Shown here in pieces: positions 21,778 through 30,877 of a stretch of 64,000 bases of DNA. The stretch is from positions 310,001 to 374,000 of the forward strand of contig CAVVRP010000008.1 in the NCBI GenBank assembly GCA_963750715.1. The letters are read 5' to 3'. The notes below the pieces were generated by a model, which searched no databases, had not been told where the DNA came from, and worked only from the letters and a program-made list of their open reading frames with translations. The stretch is from JAGVSR01 sp963750715. GTDB taxonomy: Bacteria > Pseudomonadota > Alphaproteobacteria > Rhizobiales > Hyphomicrobiaceae. Both the position numbers and the translations under genes were made by a program. Each line of letters begins with the position of its first letter. Within the stretch, counting starts at the first letter, position 1.

Positions 21778-22069
21778 TCAACTTTTGGTTCCGGTCTCGG
21801 TCTTGAACTTGTTCCATCCCAGATCGAGGCAGTCCTTCGCGACCTTGCGGGCGCGGTTGTAGTTGCGACTTGTCGTGCGGGATCGCGGTGAACAGCTCGG
21901 ACGGATCGTCGATCGTGGTCTCTAGCCGTGCGCGGCGCGCCTCGGCCCGCCGGCGGCCGCCTTCCGATCGCCACGTGAGAAATCCGAACAGCGCCGACGC
22001 AAAGGCCATCAGCGGCGTCGAGAACGGCAGCGCGATGCGCAGAAGATCGGATGAAAAGTCGAAGATCAT
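21778..22069 (-). CDS. Small membrane protein between ffh and rpsP (one frame break)
   Basis: The start codon overlaps the ffh stop (ATGA). The N-terminal half has one membrane segment (LLRIALPFSTPLMAFASALF) followed by a basic stretch. The tail reads naturally only after a shift near 21,870: RNYNRARKVAKDCLDLGWNK, ending KTETGTKS. One extra base would join the halves into a protein of about 96 residues. It is unrecognised. The tight coupling to ffh argues that it is a real gene. Confidence 0.5.
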
Positions 22070-23643
22070 TTTTTCTTCCCCGGCATTCCAGGAAAGCGCG
22101 ACATCTGCCCGCCGAGGCCCGGCAACGGACCACCACCCAGGCCTGGAAGACCCTTTGGCATCGCGCCACCGCCAAGACCCGGCAGGCCCTTGGGAAGCGC
22201 GCTCTTCAATTCTTCGGGCAACTGCTCCAGCGCTTTGGGATCAAGCTTCGTCAACTCGTCCTGCATGCGCGCAAGTTCCGCCTCGCTCGGAGCACCCGCC
22301 CCAGGACCGATGCCCATGGCGCCCGCCATGCGCGCCATCATGCCGGGATTGCGGCCCATCGCCTTCATCATGTCGGCCATCTGGCGATGCATCTTGAGGA
22401 GCTTGTTGATGTCCTCGACCTTGGTGCCCGAGCCAGCAGCGATGCGGCGCTTGCGCTTGGCGTCGAGCACTTTCGGGTTGCGGCGCTCCTTCGGCGTCAT
22501 CGATGTGATGATGGCGCACTGGCGCTTCACGTCCTTGTTGAGTCCGGCCTCGTTGATCTGTGACTTCAGCTTAGCGACGCCCGGCATCATGCCGAGCAGA
22601 CCACCGGCACCGCCCAGCTTTTCCATCTGCTTCAACTGCTCGGCGAGATCTTCGAGATCGAAGATTCCCTTCTTCATCTTCTCGGCGATCGACTTCGCCT
22701 TTTCGAAGTCGAGGTTCTGCGCAGCCTTTTCGACGAGGCCGACGATATCGCCCATGCCCAGAATGCGACCGGCAACGCGCTTGGGATCGAACTCCTCAAG
22801 CGCGTCCCACTTTTCGCCGACACCGAGCAGCTTGACCGGCTTGCCGGTAATGGCGCGCATGGAAAGCGCCGCGCCGCCGCGGCCATCGCCGTCGGCGCGC
22901 GTCAACACCGTGCCGGTGATGCCGATACGGCTGTCGAAGGCTTTTGCCGTGTTGACGGCGTCCTGGCCAGTGAGGCTGTCGACGACGAGAAGCACTTCGT
23001 GCGGATTGACCGCGGCTTTCACCTGTGCCGCCTCGTTCATCAGTTCGTCGTCGAGCGTGATGCGGCCGGCGGTATCGAACAACACGACATCGTAGCCGCC
23101 GAGTTTTGCAGCTTCCTCCGCGCGGCGCGCGATCTGTATCGGCGTCTGACCGGCGACGATCGGCAATGTGGCGACGCCAGTCTGCTCGCCCAGCACGCGC
23201 AACTGCTCCTGCGCGGCGGGCCGCCGCGTATCGAGCGAGGCCATCAGGACTTTCTTGCGATCGCGGTTCGTCAGCCGATAACCGATCTTGGCAGTCGTCG
23301 TCGTCTTGCCCGAACCCTGCAGGCCAACCATGAGGATGCCAAGCGGTGGCGGCGCGTTGAGATCGATCGGATCGGCATCCGAGCCGAGGACACGCACGAG
23401 TTCGTCATTGACGATTTTCACAACCATCTGGCCGGGCGTCACCGACTTGACGACGTTCTGGCCGACAGCTTTCGCCCGCACCGCCTCGATGAAGTCCTTG
23501 ACCACTTCGAGCGCGACGTCGGCCTCCAGCAGCGCGCGGCGCACCTCGCGCATGGCATCGTTGACGTCGCTTTCTGACAGCGCGCCACGGCCCTTAAGTT
23601 TATCAAGTACGCCTGACAGGCGGTCGGATAGGCTTTGGAACAT
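22066..23643 (-). CDS. ffh: Signal recognition particle protein Ffh
   Basis: The 525-residue SRP54 GTPase targets nascent membrane proteins, with FtsY as receptor. N domain: MFQSLSDRLSGVLDKLKGRG. G domain: GLQGSGKTTTTAKIGYRL, FDTAGRITLDDELMNE, TGTVLTRADGDGRGGAALSM and GEKWDALEEFDPKRVAGRIL. The methionine-rich M domain carries MGMxxGxxG-like stretches, and the tail has repeated PKGLPGLGGG units. All key GTPase residues are intact. ftsY lies on the opposite strand about 4.5 kb away. Confidence 0.97.
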   Translation of the reverse strand: MFQSLSDRLSGVLDKLKGRGALSESDVNDAMREVRRALLEADVALEVVKDFIEAVRAKAVGQNVVKSVTPGQMVVKIVNDELVRVLGSDADPIDLNAPPPLGILMVGLQGSGKTTTTAKIGYRLTNRDRKKVLMASLDTRRPAAQEQLRVLGEQTGVATLPIVAGQTPIQIARRAEEAAKLGGYDVVLFDTAGRITLDDELMNEAAQVKAAVNPHEVLLVVDSLTGQDAVNTAKAFDSRIGITGTVLTRADGDGRGGAALSMRAITGKPVKLLGVGEKWDALEEFDPKRVAGRILGMGDIVGLVEKAAQNLDFEKAKSIAEKMKKGIFDLEDLAEQLKQMEKLGGAGGLLGMMPGVAKLKSQINEAGLNKDVKRQCAIITSMTPKERRNPKVLDAKRKRRIAAGSGTKVEDINKLLKMHRQMADMMKAMGRNPGMMARMAGAMGIGPGAGAPSEAELARMQDELTKLDPKALEQLPEELKSALPKGLPGLGGGAMPKGLPGLGGGPLPGLGGQMSRFPGMPGKKK

Positions 23644-24015
23644 TCAAACTTCCGCGCAAACGAAAACAGCACCCGATGGCGCTACGCGCTGTCGGATGTT
23701 GACCTCCTGCCTCTTGCCGCGGTGCGGCCGGTGCAGGTCGGCGGCTCTGGGATCAGGGCCGTCGGATAGGCACGCACCATGTTCGAACGCAGCCCAGCTG
23801 TCAACTCGTCTGCACCGTAACTAGCCAGTCAGACGAACAAGACGGGGCGCTTCGGCCGCACAGGGCGCCATCTGGACTTGAGCCGGCTCGCACCTCACTT
23901 CGCCGAAATTAGCCGTTATCAACTCCAAGGTGAGGTTTTCGCGCAATTGCCCAAGATGCGCGCAACGCTATGGTGACGCCGAAGATTGAGCCGGGAACGG
24001 GGCGGAGAAGAAACG
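23644..24015. other. Intergenic region between ffh and a lipoprotein gene
   Basis: About 370 bases without a credible gene. It must contain the promoters of ffh (minus) and of the EF-hand lipoprotein gene (plus). No clear hairpin, repeat or RNA was seen. Confidence 0.4.
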
Positions 24016-24531
24016 ATGCTGACGAAGTCTGACCGCGTGTTGGCGCATGGCGCACTCGCGGCCGTGTTGGCCATGGCCGCGCTGGCCGGCGGCTGCAGCT
24101 CGACCCCGATGTTCGGCAACTCGTCGCCCTTTGGCTCGACCTCTAGCATCGACCGCACGTTCATCGGCGCCGCTCAGACCTGGGATTTCGACAAGAACGG
24201 CTCGGTCAGCTGCGAAGAGTGGAAACAATACGCCACGACGTCTCTTCACGAAGCCGACGCCAACGGCGACGGCACACTCGATGCCGAGGAATTCAAGAAG
24301 ATGGCGGCGACCGACCGGCTCTTCGAGGTCGCGGATCTCAGCTACTACGATGGCAACAACGACGGCCGCGTCACCGTAGAAGAAATTACCGGCAAGCAGA
24401 ACGTCGCGTTCAAGATGCTCGACAAAAACGGCGACTGCCAGATCGACCGCAATGAGACCGTGCAGGTGCTGCAGATCGACAAGCCGAAGGAGAAGGAGGT
24501 TGATCAGTCCTCGCCGAGCATGCGCCGCTGA
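24016..24531 (+). CDS. EF-hand calcium-binding lipoprotein
   Basis: The 171-residue precursor has a lipoprotein signal (hydrophobic stretch then LAGGCSS, lipidation at the Cys near residue 30). The mature part carries four EF-hand-like loops: DFDKNGSVSCEE, DANGDGTLDAEE, DGNNDGRVTVEE and DKNGDCQIDRNE, each with the acidic ligands and the closing Glu. It presumably binds calcium in the periplasm at the membrane; the role is unknown. ATG 24016 has a GGAG site; an earlier in-frame ATG at 23986 lacks one. It is convergent with the sugar dehydrogenase gene. Confidence 0.85.
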   Translation: MLTKSDRVLAHGALAAVLAMAALAGGCSSTPMFGNSSPFGSTSSIDRTFIGAAQTWDFDKNGSVSCEEWKQYATTSLHEADANGDGTLDAEEFKKMAATDRLFEVADLSYYDGNNDGRVTVEEITGKQNVAFKMLDKNGDCQIDRNETVQVLQIDKPKEKEVDQSSPSMRR

Positions 24532-24538
24532 TCGAGCA

Positions 24539-25690
24539 TCAGCTTCCCGGAATGATTCGAAGAATCTTGCCGTCTTCGTCATCGTCCGTCAGGACCCAGA
24601 GCGCGCCATCCAAACCCTGTCGCACGTCGCGTATGCGTTCTCTGAGATCCAAAAGAAGCTGTTCGTGCGCCACGACCTGATCACCGTCCAGGACGAGCCG
24701 GTCGATGTGCCGGCCATTCAAGCCCCCGACAAAGAGATTGCCCTTCCACTGCGGAAATAAATCCGCCATGTAGAAGGCGAGGCCTGAAACCGCAATCGAC
24801 GGATCCCAATAGTAGATTGGCTGTTCCATGCCCGATTTGGCCGTTCCTTCGCCGATCTTCGCACCTGAGTATTCCGCGCCGTAGGATATGATCGGCCAGC
24901 CATAATTCTTGCCAGCTTCCGGATGATTGAGTTCATCACCACCCCGCGCGCCGTGTTCCAACGTCCATAGGGCGCCGGTTTCAGGGTTGATCGCGGCCCC
25001 TTGGATATTGCGATGGCCGATCGACCAGACCTTATCGTTCCAGCCCTCCTTACGCGGATTGCCAGCCGCCGGTGAACCGTCGCGGTTGACGTGGACGACC
25101 TTGCCGAGATGATTGGCTGGGTTCTGCGCTTCCTTGCGCGCGACATTGCGCTCGCCGGTCGTAAGGAACAGCGAACCGTCCCGGGCAAAGGCGATACGCG
25201 AACCGAAGTGATAGGTGCTAGCAATCGGGGGCTCCTGCCGGAAGATAACAGTCACATTCTCGAGGCGGCCAGCATCGCCATCGAGCACGAGGCGTGCCCG
25301 CGCAACCGAGGTGCCGTTCAACTCTCCGCGCGGCTCGGAGAACGAGAAGAAGATCTCTCCGCTCTGAGAAAAATCAGGCGCGAGAGCCACGTCCAGCAAG
25401 CCGCCCTGGCCCGACGCTGCGACCTCGGGCACGCCCGCTACGGGATCGGAGGTCTTGCCGTCCGTGGTCACGATCCGCATCCGCCCAGGGCGTTCCGTGA
25501 CGAGCAATCGGCCGTCGGGCAGAAACTGGAGCGACCAGGGGTTTTCGAGCTCCCGAGCGACCGTCTGGGTCTGGATCGAGCTGGGCATGGCTGTCACCGG
25601 AGCGTTTGTCTGGGCGGCACCCGCCCAGGACGGCCAGCACTCCACCGCGCATAGAGTTAGCCCCCACAACGCTTTGGCCAGATCGATCAT
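24539..25690 (-). CDS. PQQ-dependent sugar dehydrogenase (YliI/sGDH family)
   Basis: The protein of about 383 residues has a signal peptide (starting MIDLAKALWGLTL) and a six-bladed beta-propeller of the soluble glucose/aldose dehydrogenase family. Seen motifs include NPWSLQFLPDGRLLVTERPG, GSRIAFARDGSLFLTTGERN, WSIGHRNIQGAAINPETGAL, EHGARGGDELN and GKNYGWPIISYG. It oxidises aldose sugars with PQQ in the periplasm; the exact sugar is unknown. I chose ATG 25690 because upstream residues do not look like a signal peptide. Confidence 0.85.
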   Translation of the reverse strand: MIDLAKALWGLTLCAVECWPSWAGAAQTNAPVTAMPSSIQTQTVARELENPWSLQFLPDGRLLVTERPGRMRIVTTDGKTSDPVAGVPEVAASGQGGLLDVALAPDFSQSGEIFFSFSEPRGELNGTSVARARLVLDGDAGRLENVTVIFRQEPPIASTYHFGSRIAFARDGSLFLTTGERNVARKEAQNPANHLGKVVHVNRDGSPAAGNPRKEGWNDKVWSIGHRNIQGAAINPETGALWTLEHGARGGDELNHPEAGKNYGWPIISYGAEYSGAKIGEGTAKSGMEQPIYYWDPSIAVSGLAFYMADLFPQWKGNLFVGGLNGRHIDRLVLDGDQVVAHEQLLLDLRERIRDVRQGLDGALWVLTDDDEDGKILRIIPGS

Positions 25691-25828
25691 ACCGCTTCGG
25701 CTCCTATTTTTTACGTCGCGCGGGTCACAGAGGCGTTTTGCCGGCCGATGCAAGGTCGCGGCGGACAAACCAGCGCTGCGACCGGGCCATGTTTGTCTTT
25801 TTCACACTCTCCCGCCATATAAGGCGGC

Positions 25829-26698
25829 ATGAGCAGTTCGCCATCCATCCCCTTCCTGAAAATGAACGGTCTCGGGAACGAGATCGTCGTGGTCGACCTG
25901 CGCGGATCGAATACGGCTTTGAGCGCCAGCCTCGTTCGCGCCATGGCGCAATCATCGCGCTCGGCCTTCGATCAGATGATGGTGCTGCACAATGCCCGAA
26001 CGAAAGGAACTGAGGCGTTCGTCCGCATCTACAATACCGACGGATCGGAAAGCGGGGCATGCGGGAACGGCATGCGCTGCGTCGGGCTCGTTGAAGCCCA
26101 GCGCACGGGCCGGCCTGAAATGAAGTTCGAAACGTCAGCCGGTATCCTGGACGTCGCTGTCGCGGATGCGGCGCACATAACCGTCGACATGGGCGTGCCG
26201 AAGTTCGGCTGGAACGAGATCCCGCTGGCCGAACCGTTCCACGACACTCGGGCCATCGAACTCCAGATCGGCCCGATCGACGATCCGGTGCTGCATTCAC
26301 CCTCTGTCGTTAATGTCGGCAATCCCCATGCCGTCTTCTGGGTTGAGGACGTGGATGCGCTGGATCTGGGCCGGTGCGGTCCAATGCTGGAAAACCATCC
26401 GATGTTCCCCGAGCGCGCCAACATCACGCTGGCGCAGGTCCAGTCGCGGGACTCAATTCGCATCCGCACCTGGGAAAGGGGCGTGGGTCTGACCAAGGCG
26501 TGCGGTTCCGCCGCCTGCGCCACCGCGGTCGCCGCAGCGCGCAAGAACCTGGCGGGCCGGAAAGTCACTGTAACGCTCCCCGGCGGGCCGCTTGTCATTG
26601 AATGGACAGCCGATAATCGTATCCTTATGACCGGGCCGGCCGAGCTCGAATATCAGGATAGCTGGCAACTGGGCCAAACCGCCCCGGCGAATGCCTAG
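25829..26698 (+). CDS. dapF: Diaminopimelate epimerase
   Basis: The 289-residue PLP-independent epimerase converts LL- to meso-diaminopimelate for lysine and peptidoglycan. The two catalytic cysteines are in GACGNGMRCVG (residue 78) and KACGSAACATAVAA (near 231). The start FLKMNGLGNEIVVVDLRG and the segments GNPHAVFWV and ERGVGLTK fit. It begins a plus-strand run dapF-mtaB-ftsY that is conserved in Rhizobiales. Confidence 0.97.
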   Translation: MSSSPSIPFLKMNGLGNEIVVVDLRGSNTALSASLVRAMAQSSRSAFDQMMVLHNARTKGTEAFVRIYNTDGSESGACGNGMRCVGLVEAQRTGRPEMKFETSAGILDVAVADAAHITVDMGVPKFGWNEIPLAEPFHDTRAIELQIGPIDDPVLHSPSVVNVGNPHAVFWVEDVDALDLGRCGPMLENHPMFPERANITLAQVQSRDSIRIRTWERGVGLTKACGSAACATAVAAARKNLAGRKVTVTLPGGPLVIEWTADNRILMTGPAELEYQDSWQLGQTAPANA

Positions 26699-26788
26699 CA
26701 ACCTGCCTGATTACCCGCTATCAGGGCACGGAGCCGCTGCAAAGCGGCGGAGAACGCTCGCGCGACGTTTCGGTTGCGAAAGAAGATC

Positions 26789-28027
26789 ATGTCCGGACCG
26801 ACCGTGATTACAATGGGCTGCCGACTAAATGCCTTCGAATCCGACGTTATGCGCAACCACGCCGTTCGTGCCGGCCTTAACGACTGCGTCATTGTCAATA
26901 CCTGCGCCGTCACTAACGAGGCCGTCAGTCAAGCCCGCCAGACCATCCGCAAGCTCCGCCGCGAACGTCCCGGAGCCAGGCTGATCGTCACCGGTTGCGC
27001 CGCCGAGCTCCAGCCTGAAAAGTTCGAGGGCATGGACGAAGTCGACCTCGTCGTCAGCAACGATGCCAAATTGAAAGCGGCAACGTTCCTGGACTTCGTC
27101 CACAACGGCGACAACGACCCAAGTTTGCCCGCCACTGCGCCTTTCATGGCCGACGCAGCTCCAAGCCGCACGCGCGCCTACGTCCAGATACAGACCGGCT
27201 GCAATCACCGCTGCACGTTCTGCATCATTCCGTTTGCGCGGGGCCCGTCGCGGTCGGTGCCTGCTGGAGAAGTCGTCGCGCGGATTCGGGCGCTCGTCGA
27301 AAGCGGCCATAAGGAAGCGGTTCTGACGGGGGTCGACATCACATCGTACGGACGCGATCTTCCCGGCCAGCCGACGCTCGGCAGGCTGGTGCGCCAGGTT
27401 TTGCGGCATGTGCCCGAACTGAAGCGGCTGCGGCTGTCGTCGATCGATCAGGTCGAGGTCGACCGGTATCTCCTCGATTGCCTTGCAGCGGAGGAGCGGC
27501 TCATGCCGCACCTGCATTTATCGATGCAGTCGGGAGACAGCATGATCCTCAAGCGCATGAAGCGCCGCCATTCGCGAGAAGACGCCATTGCGTTCTGCAA
27601 GACGGTCCGCGGCCTGAGACCAGACATCGTCTTCGGCGCCGACCTGATCGCAGGCTTTCCGACAGAGGACGAAGAGATGTTCGCAAACACGTTGTCGATG
27701 GCAGAGGCCTGCGGTCTGTCATTTCTGCATGTGTTTTCCTACTCGCGGCGGTCAGGTACGCCCGCAGCACGCATGCCGCAAGTTGCCGGCCCAGTGATCA
27801 AGGAGCGCGCCTCCCGGCTGCGCGAAAAGGGCCGCTCGGTCCATGCGGCGCTGCTCGATCGCGTATGCAGAACGCCGACCGAAGTCTTGGTGGAACGCAA
27901 TGGGACCGGCCGCACACCCCAGTTCGTCGAGGCGGTAATCGGGCCAGCCGTCGACGCGGGGCGCATTGTTGCATTTCATCCGCGCCTGCATGATGGCCGG
28001 CGGCTTCATGGCGAGATCACGGCATGA
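26789..28027 (+). CDS. mtaB: tRNA (t6A37)-C2 methylthiotransferase MtaB
   Basis: This 412-residue radical-SAM enzyme adds a methylthio group to t6A37 of tRNAs. The N-terminal domain starts TVITMGCRLNAFESDVMR; the SAM cluster motif is GCNHRCTFCIIPFARGPSRS, with the three cysteines intact. VLTGVDITSYG, HLSMQSGDS and DLIAGFPTEDEEMF are family signatures. A TTG at 26774 is an alternative start; ATG 26789 was preferred. It overlaps ftsY by four bases (ATGA), so the two are coupled. Confidence 0.95.
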   Translation: MSGPTVITMGCRLNAFESDVMRNHAVRAGLNDCVIVNTCAVTNEAVSQARQTIRKLRRERPGARLIVTGCAAELQPEKFEGMDEVDLVVSNDAKLKAATFLDFVHNGDNDPSLPATAPFMADAAPSRTRAYVQIQTGCNHRCTFCIIPFARGPSRSVPAGEVVARIRALVESGHKEAVLTGVDITSYGRDLPGQPTLGRLVRQVLRHVPELKRLRLSSIDQVEVDRYLLDCLAAEERLMPHLHLSMQSGDSMILKRMKRRHSREDAIAFCKTVRGLRPDIVFGADLIAGFPTEDEEMFANTLSMAEACGLSFLHVFSYSRRSGTPAARMPQVAGPVIKERASRLREKGRSVHAALLDRVCRTPTEVLVERNGTGRTPQFVEAVIGPAVDAGRIVAFHPRLHDGRRLHGEITA

Positions 28028-29139
28028 CGGAATCGACCAAACCAAAAGGCATGTTCGGTCGGCTATTCGGCGGCAAATCCGAGTCGGAGCTGGCACCTCA
28101 GCCGCAGGCCGGAAGCAACCGCTCTGCCGAGCCAGCGCATTCGGCCGCGCTGCAATCGGACACGCAACCGGCAGACACCGTACAGGCCCATGCGCCTCGG
28201 CCGGAGCCTGCCAAGGCCGATAAGTCGCGCGGCTGGTTCCAACGGCTGACGGCCGGGCTTACCCGCACGTCGTCCAAGCTCAGTGAGGGTATCACAGGGC
28301 TGTTCATGACGCGCAAACTGGACGGCGCCACGCTCCACGATCTGGAAGACCTGCTCATCGAAGCGGATCTGGGCGTCGACACCGCCGCCCGCATTACCGA
28401 TCAGATCGCCAAGGGCCGTTTCGAAAAGGGCATTTCCGTCGATGATGTCCGCGCCGTCCTCGCCGCCGAAGTCACCCGCGTACTGCAACCGGTCGCACGC
28501 CCGCTCGCGGTCGACGCCGCCAACAAGCCTCACGTCATTCTTGTGGTCGGCGTCAATGGCACCGGCAAGACGACGACGATCGGAAAGCTTGCCGCCCGGA
28601 TGATCGGCGAGGGTAAGCACGTCATGCTGGCGGCCGGCGACACGTTCCGCGCCGCCGCCATCGATCAGTTGAAAATATGGGGCGAGCGCACGGGCGCGCC
28701 CGTCGTGGCGAGTGCCGTCGGCGCGGATGCGTCCGGCCTTGCCTACGACGCAGTGCGCCAGGCCCGCGACGGCGGCTTCGACGTACTGCTGATGGACACG
28801 GCTGGCCGGCTGCAGAACAAGCAGGCGCTGATGGACGAACTCGAGAAGGTCGTTCGGGTTTTGCGCAAGATCGACCCCAGCGCCCCGCATGACGTGCTTC
28901 TCGTCCTCGACGCCACAACCGGTCAGAACGCCTTGTCGCAGGTCGAGGTTTTCGGCCAGCGAGCCGGTGTGACCGGTCTTGTCATGACGAAGCTCGACGG
29001 CACGGCGCGAGGTGGCATTCTGGTCGCCATAGCGGCCAAGTACGGCCTGCCCATTCACGCCATCGGGGTCGGCGAGAGCGTCGAGGACCTGCAGCCGTTC
29101 AAGGCGGCCGAGTTTGCCCGCGCGATCGCCCAGACCTGA
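28024..29139 (+). CDS. ftsY: Signal recognition particle receptor FtsY
   Basis: The 371-residue receptor GTPase has an Ala/Pro-rich acidic N-terminal region (about 1-75) followed by the NG domain: VGVNGTGKTTTIGKLAARM, GDTFRAAAIDQLKIWGERTG, MDTAGRLQNKQALMDELEK and TKLDGTARGGILVAIAAKYG. All G motifs are intact, and the ending is FKAAEFARAIAQT. It pairs with Ffh. The start overlaps the mtaB stop. Confidence 0.97.
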   Translation: MTESTKPKGMFGRLFGGKSESELAPQPQAGSNRSAEPAHSAALQSDTQPADTVQAHAPRPEPAKADKSRGWFQRLTAGLTRTSSKLSEGITGLFMTRKLDGATLHDLEDLLIEADLGVDTAARITDQIAKGRFEKGISVDDVRAVLAAEVTRVLQPVARPLAVDAANKPHVILVVGVNGTGKTTTIGKLAARMIGEGKHVMLAAGDTFRAAAIDQLKIWGERTGAPVVASAVGADASGLAYDAVRQARDGGFDVLLMDTAGRLQNKQALMDELEKVVRVLRKIDPSAPHDVLLVLDATTGQNALSQVEVFGQRAGVTGLVMTKLDGTARGGILVAIAAKYGLPIHAIGVGESVEDLQPFKAAEFARAIAQT

Positions 29140-29182
29140 AAATCGATAACGTCTTGCAATCGAGCCGTAGATCGGAGCCGCA

Positions 29183-29926
29183 GTGACGCCACAAAGAGAA
29201 GGTCCCGTCGTTACCATGAGCGCTCGCAGGCGATTTTTCCCGTTCAACGCCGAGCAGACGGTCAACATCCTCAGCGAGTTCGGCCCGCTGGTGACGATGT
29301 TCGTCGTCAATGCCATGTTCGGCATAACGGCCGGCACCTACGCCCTGATCGGTACGACCGTGCTGGCCATCGCCGCCATGTTCTACATGTTCGGCCGGCC
29401 GCCGATCTTCCCATTGATCGCCTCAAGCGTGACCGTAGTGTTCGGCCTTCTGACCATCGTGACCGGCGACCCCATGTGGGTCCAAATCAAGGTCACGATC
29501 TTCAATGCCATGTTCGCTGCATTCCTGTTCCTCGGGCTTTGGCTGAAGCGAAACTTCTTCAAGTACGTGTTCGAAAAGACCTTTCACTATACCGAGGAAG
29601 GTTGGGATACCTTCACACGTAGCTTTGCCTGGTTCTTTGTCCTGACGGCGGTCCTGAACGAGGTGGTCCGGCTGACGTGGAAAGATACCGTCATGTACGA
29701 TGTGCTCGGTCACCAAGTCAGCGGCATCAACATCTGGATCGCCTTCAAGCTGCTCTTAATTATGCCGTTCAGCGGCTTCTATGCTTGGCTACTGACCCGC
29801 TGGATGGCGCGGCACCGGATTGCCGATCCCGCTGAAGCCGGTACGATACCGGCACTGGCTGAAACGGCAGGCCTGTCATCAGCCCAGTCCCGCCCACCGG
29901 CCGGCGCCGAAAAACAGCGGTTTTGA
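29183..29926 (+). CDS. yciB: Inner membrane septation protein YciB/IspZ (first copy)
   Basis: The 247-residue protein has about five membrane segments (for example VTMFVVNAMFGITAGTYAL and FPLIASSVTVVFGLLTIV) and the family segment TEEGWDTFTRSFAWFFVLTA with NEVVRLTWKDT. YciB is an inner-membrane protein linked to septation and envelope upkeep. GTG 29183 has a GGAG site; ATG 29216 is the alternative. The tail after residue 210 is Ala/Pro-rich and not membrane-like. A second copy follows after about 80 bases. Confidence 0.9.
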   Translation: MTPQREGPVVTMSARRRFFPFNAEQTVNILSEFGPLVTMFVVNAMFGITAGTYALIGTTVLAIAAMFYMFGRPPIFPLIASSVTVVFGLLTIVTGDPMWVQIKVTIFNAMFAAFLFLGLWLKRNFFKYVFEKTFHYTEEGWDTFTRSFAWFFVLTAVLNEVVRLTWKDTVMYDVLGHQVSGINIWIAFKLLLIMPFSGFYAWLLTRWMARHRIADPAEAGTIPALAETAGLSSAQSRPPAGAEKQRF

Positions 29927-30004
29927 CCAGCCGTGCTCATTCCACGATAGTCGTGACGCTGCGGAAACCGGCAACGGCCAGTCATTAAATACAGCGAGTT
30001 GCAA

Positions 30005-30607
30005 ATGACGGACGACACACAGAGCCGACAGCACTCGTCGGAAAGCCGCCAGTTGTTGAAGTTCCTGGTGGAGCTCGGCCCGCTCGTCGTCTTTTTCCTG
30101 GTCAATTCCCAGGCCGGGCGCTTCCTCGATGATCCGAAAAAGGCAATCTTCTGGGGCACCGGCTGCTTCATGGGGGCAACAGTCCTGTCGCTGCTCGCCT
30201 CGCGGTCCCTGTTCGGCAAGATACCGACAATGCCGCTCGTCTCCGGCTTCTTCGTCATCGCCTTCGGCGGCCTGACGTTGTGGCTTCATGACGAGCTCTT
30301 CATCAAGCTGAAACCCACGATCGTCAACCTTCTGTTCGCCGCGATATTGTTCGGCGGATTGATCAAGGGACGTGTCCTCTTGAAGTATCTGTTCGGAGAC
30401 GTGTTCCGGCTGACGGATGAGGGCTGGCGCAAGCTGACGTTTCGCTGGGCGTCGTTCTTCGTCGTTCTTGCAGCACTCAATGAAATCGTTTGGCGAACCT
30501 GCTCAACTGACACATGGGTGAGCTTCAAGGTGTTCGGCATCATGCCACTTACAATGGCGTTCGCAATCGCCCAACTGGGACTACTTAAACGGCACGAAGC
30601 AACCTGA
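30005..30607 (+). CDS. yciB: Inner membrane septation protein YciB/IspZ (second copy)
   Basis: The 200-residue paralogue of the preceding gene starts with a hydrophilic head, then KFLVELGPLVVFFLVNSQAG, MPLVSGFFVIAFGGLTLWLH, LTDEGWRKLTFRWASFFVVL and NEIVWRTCSTDTWVSFKVFG, the last two being the diagnostic YciB blocks. ATG 30005 was chosen over an adjacent in-frame TTG. The two copies are divergent in sequence, so the duplication is old. They probably form one transcription unit after ftsY. Confidence 0.92.
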   Translation: MTDDTQSRQHSSESRQLLKFLVELGPLVVFFLVNSQAGRFLDDPKKAIFWGTGCFMGATVLSLLASRSLFGKIPTMPLVSGFFVIAFGGLTLWLHDELFIKLKPTIVNLLFAAILFGGLIKGRVLLKYLFGDVFRLTDEGWRKLTFRWASFFVVLAALNEIVWRTCSTDTWVSFKVFGIMPLTMAFAIAQLGLLKRHEAT

Positions 30608-30877
30608 TAACACCCTGCTATTGAACAGCAAAAAGGCACGTCTAAAGACAAAATTGATCTTCTTGCGGATATTCAGACTAAACTGTATCGACGCAGTAGA
30701 GAGAGGGACGGTTATTTAAGATTCATTAAGTGGTCGGTACTTTTTTTGGTGGACGTCGATCAAAAATCTCTTATTTTCATCAAAACAAAGTGTGACTTTT
30801 TCGTTGTAAGGCAGAGCTGGTCCCCGCAATCTGCGGAGGTCCGCGCCGGCTCCTGCCCGATAATTTTGGACATAAAA
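30608..30877. other. AT-rich region upstream of the MarR gene
   Basis: This 270-base gap has markedly more A/T than its surroundings, with runs such as TTATTTAAGATTCATTAAG and a T7 tract. It probably carries the MarR promoter and autoregulatory sites. A short hairpin CCGCA-ATC-TGCGG lies near 30,828. No open frame in it looks real. Confidence 0.45.

Noticed and set aside
28063..29337. 424-codon open frame on the minus strand
   Set aside because: It is antisense to ftsY, whose GTPase motifs are intact on the plus strand.
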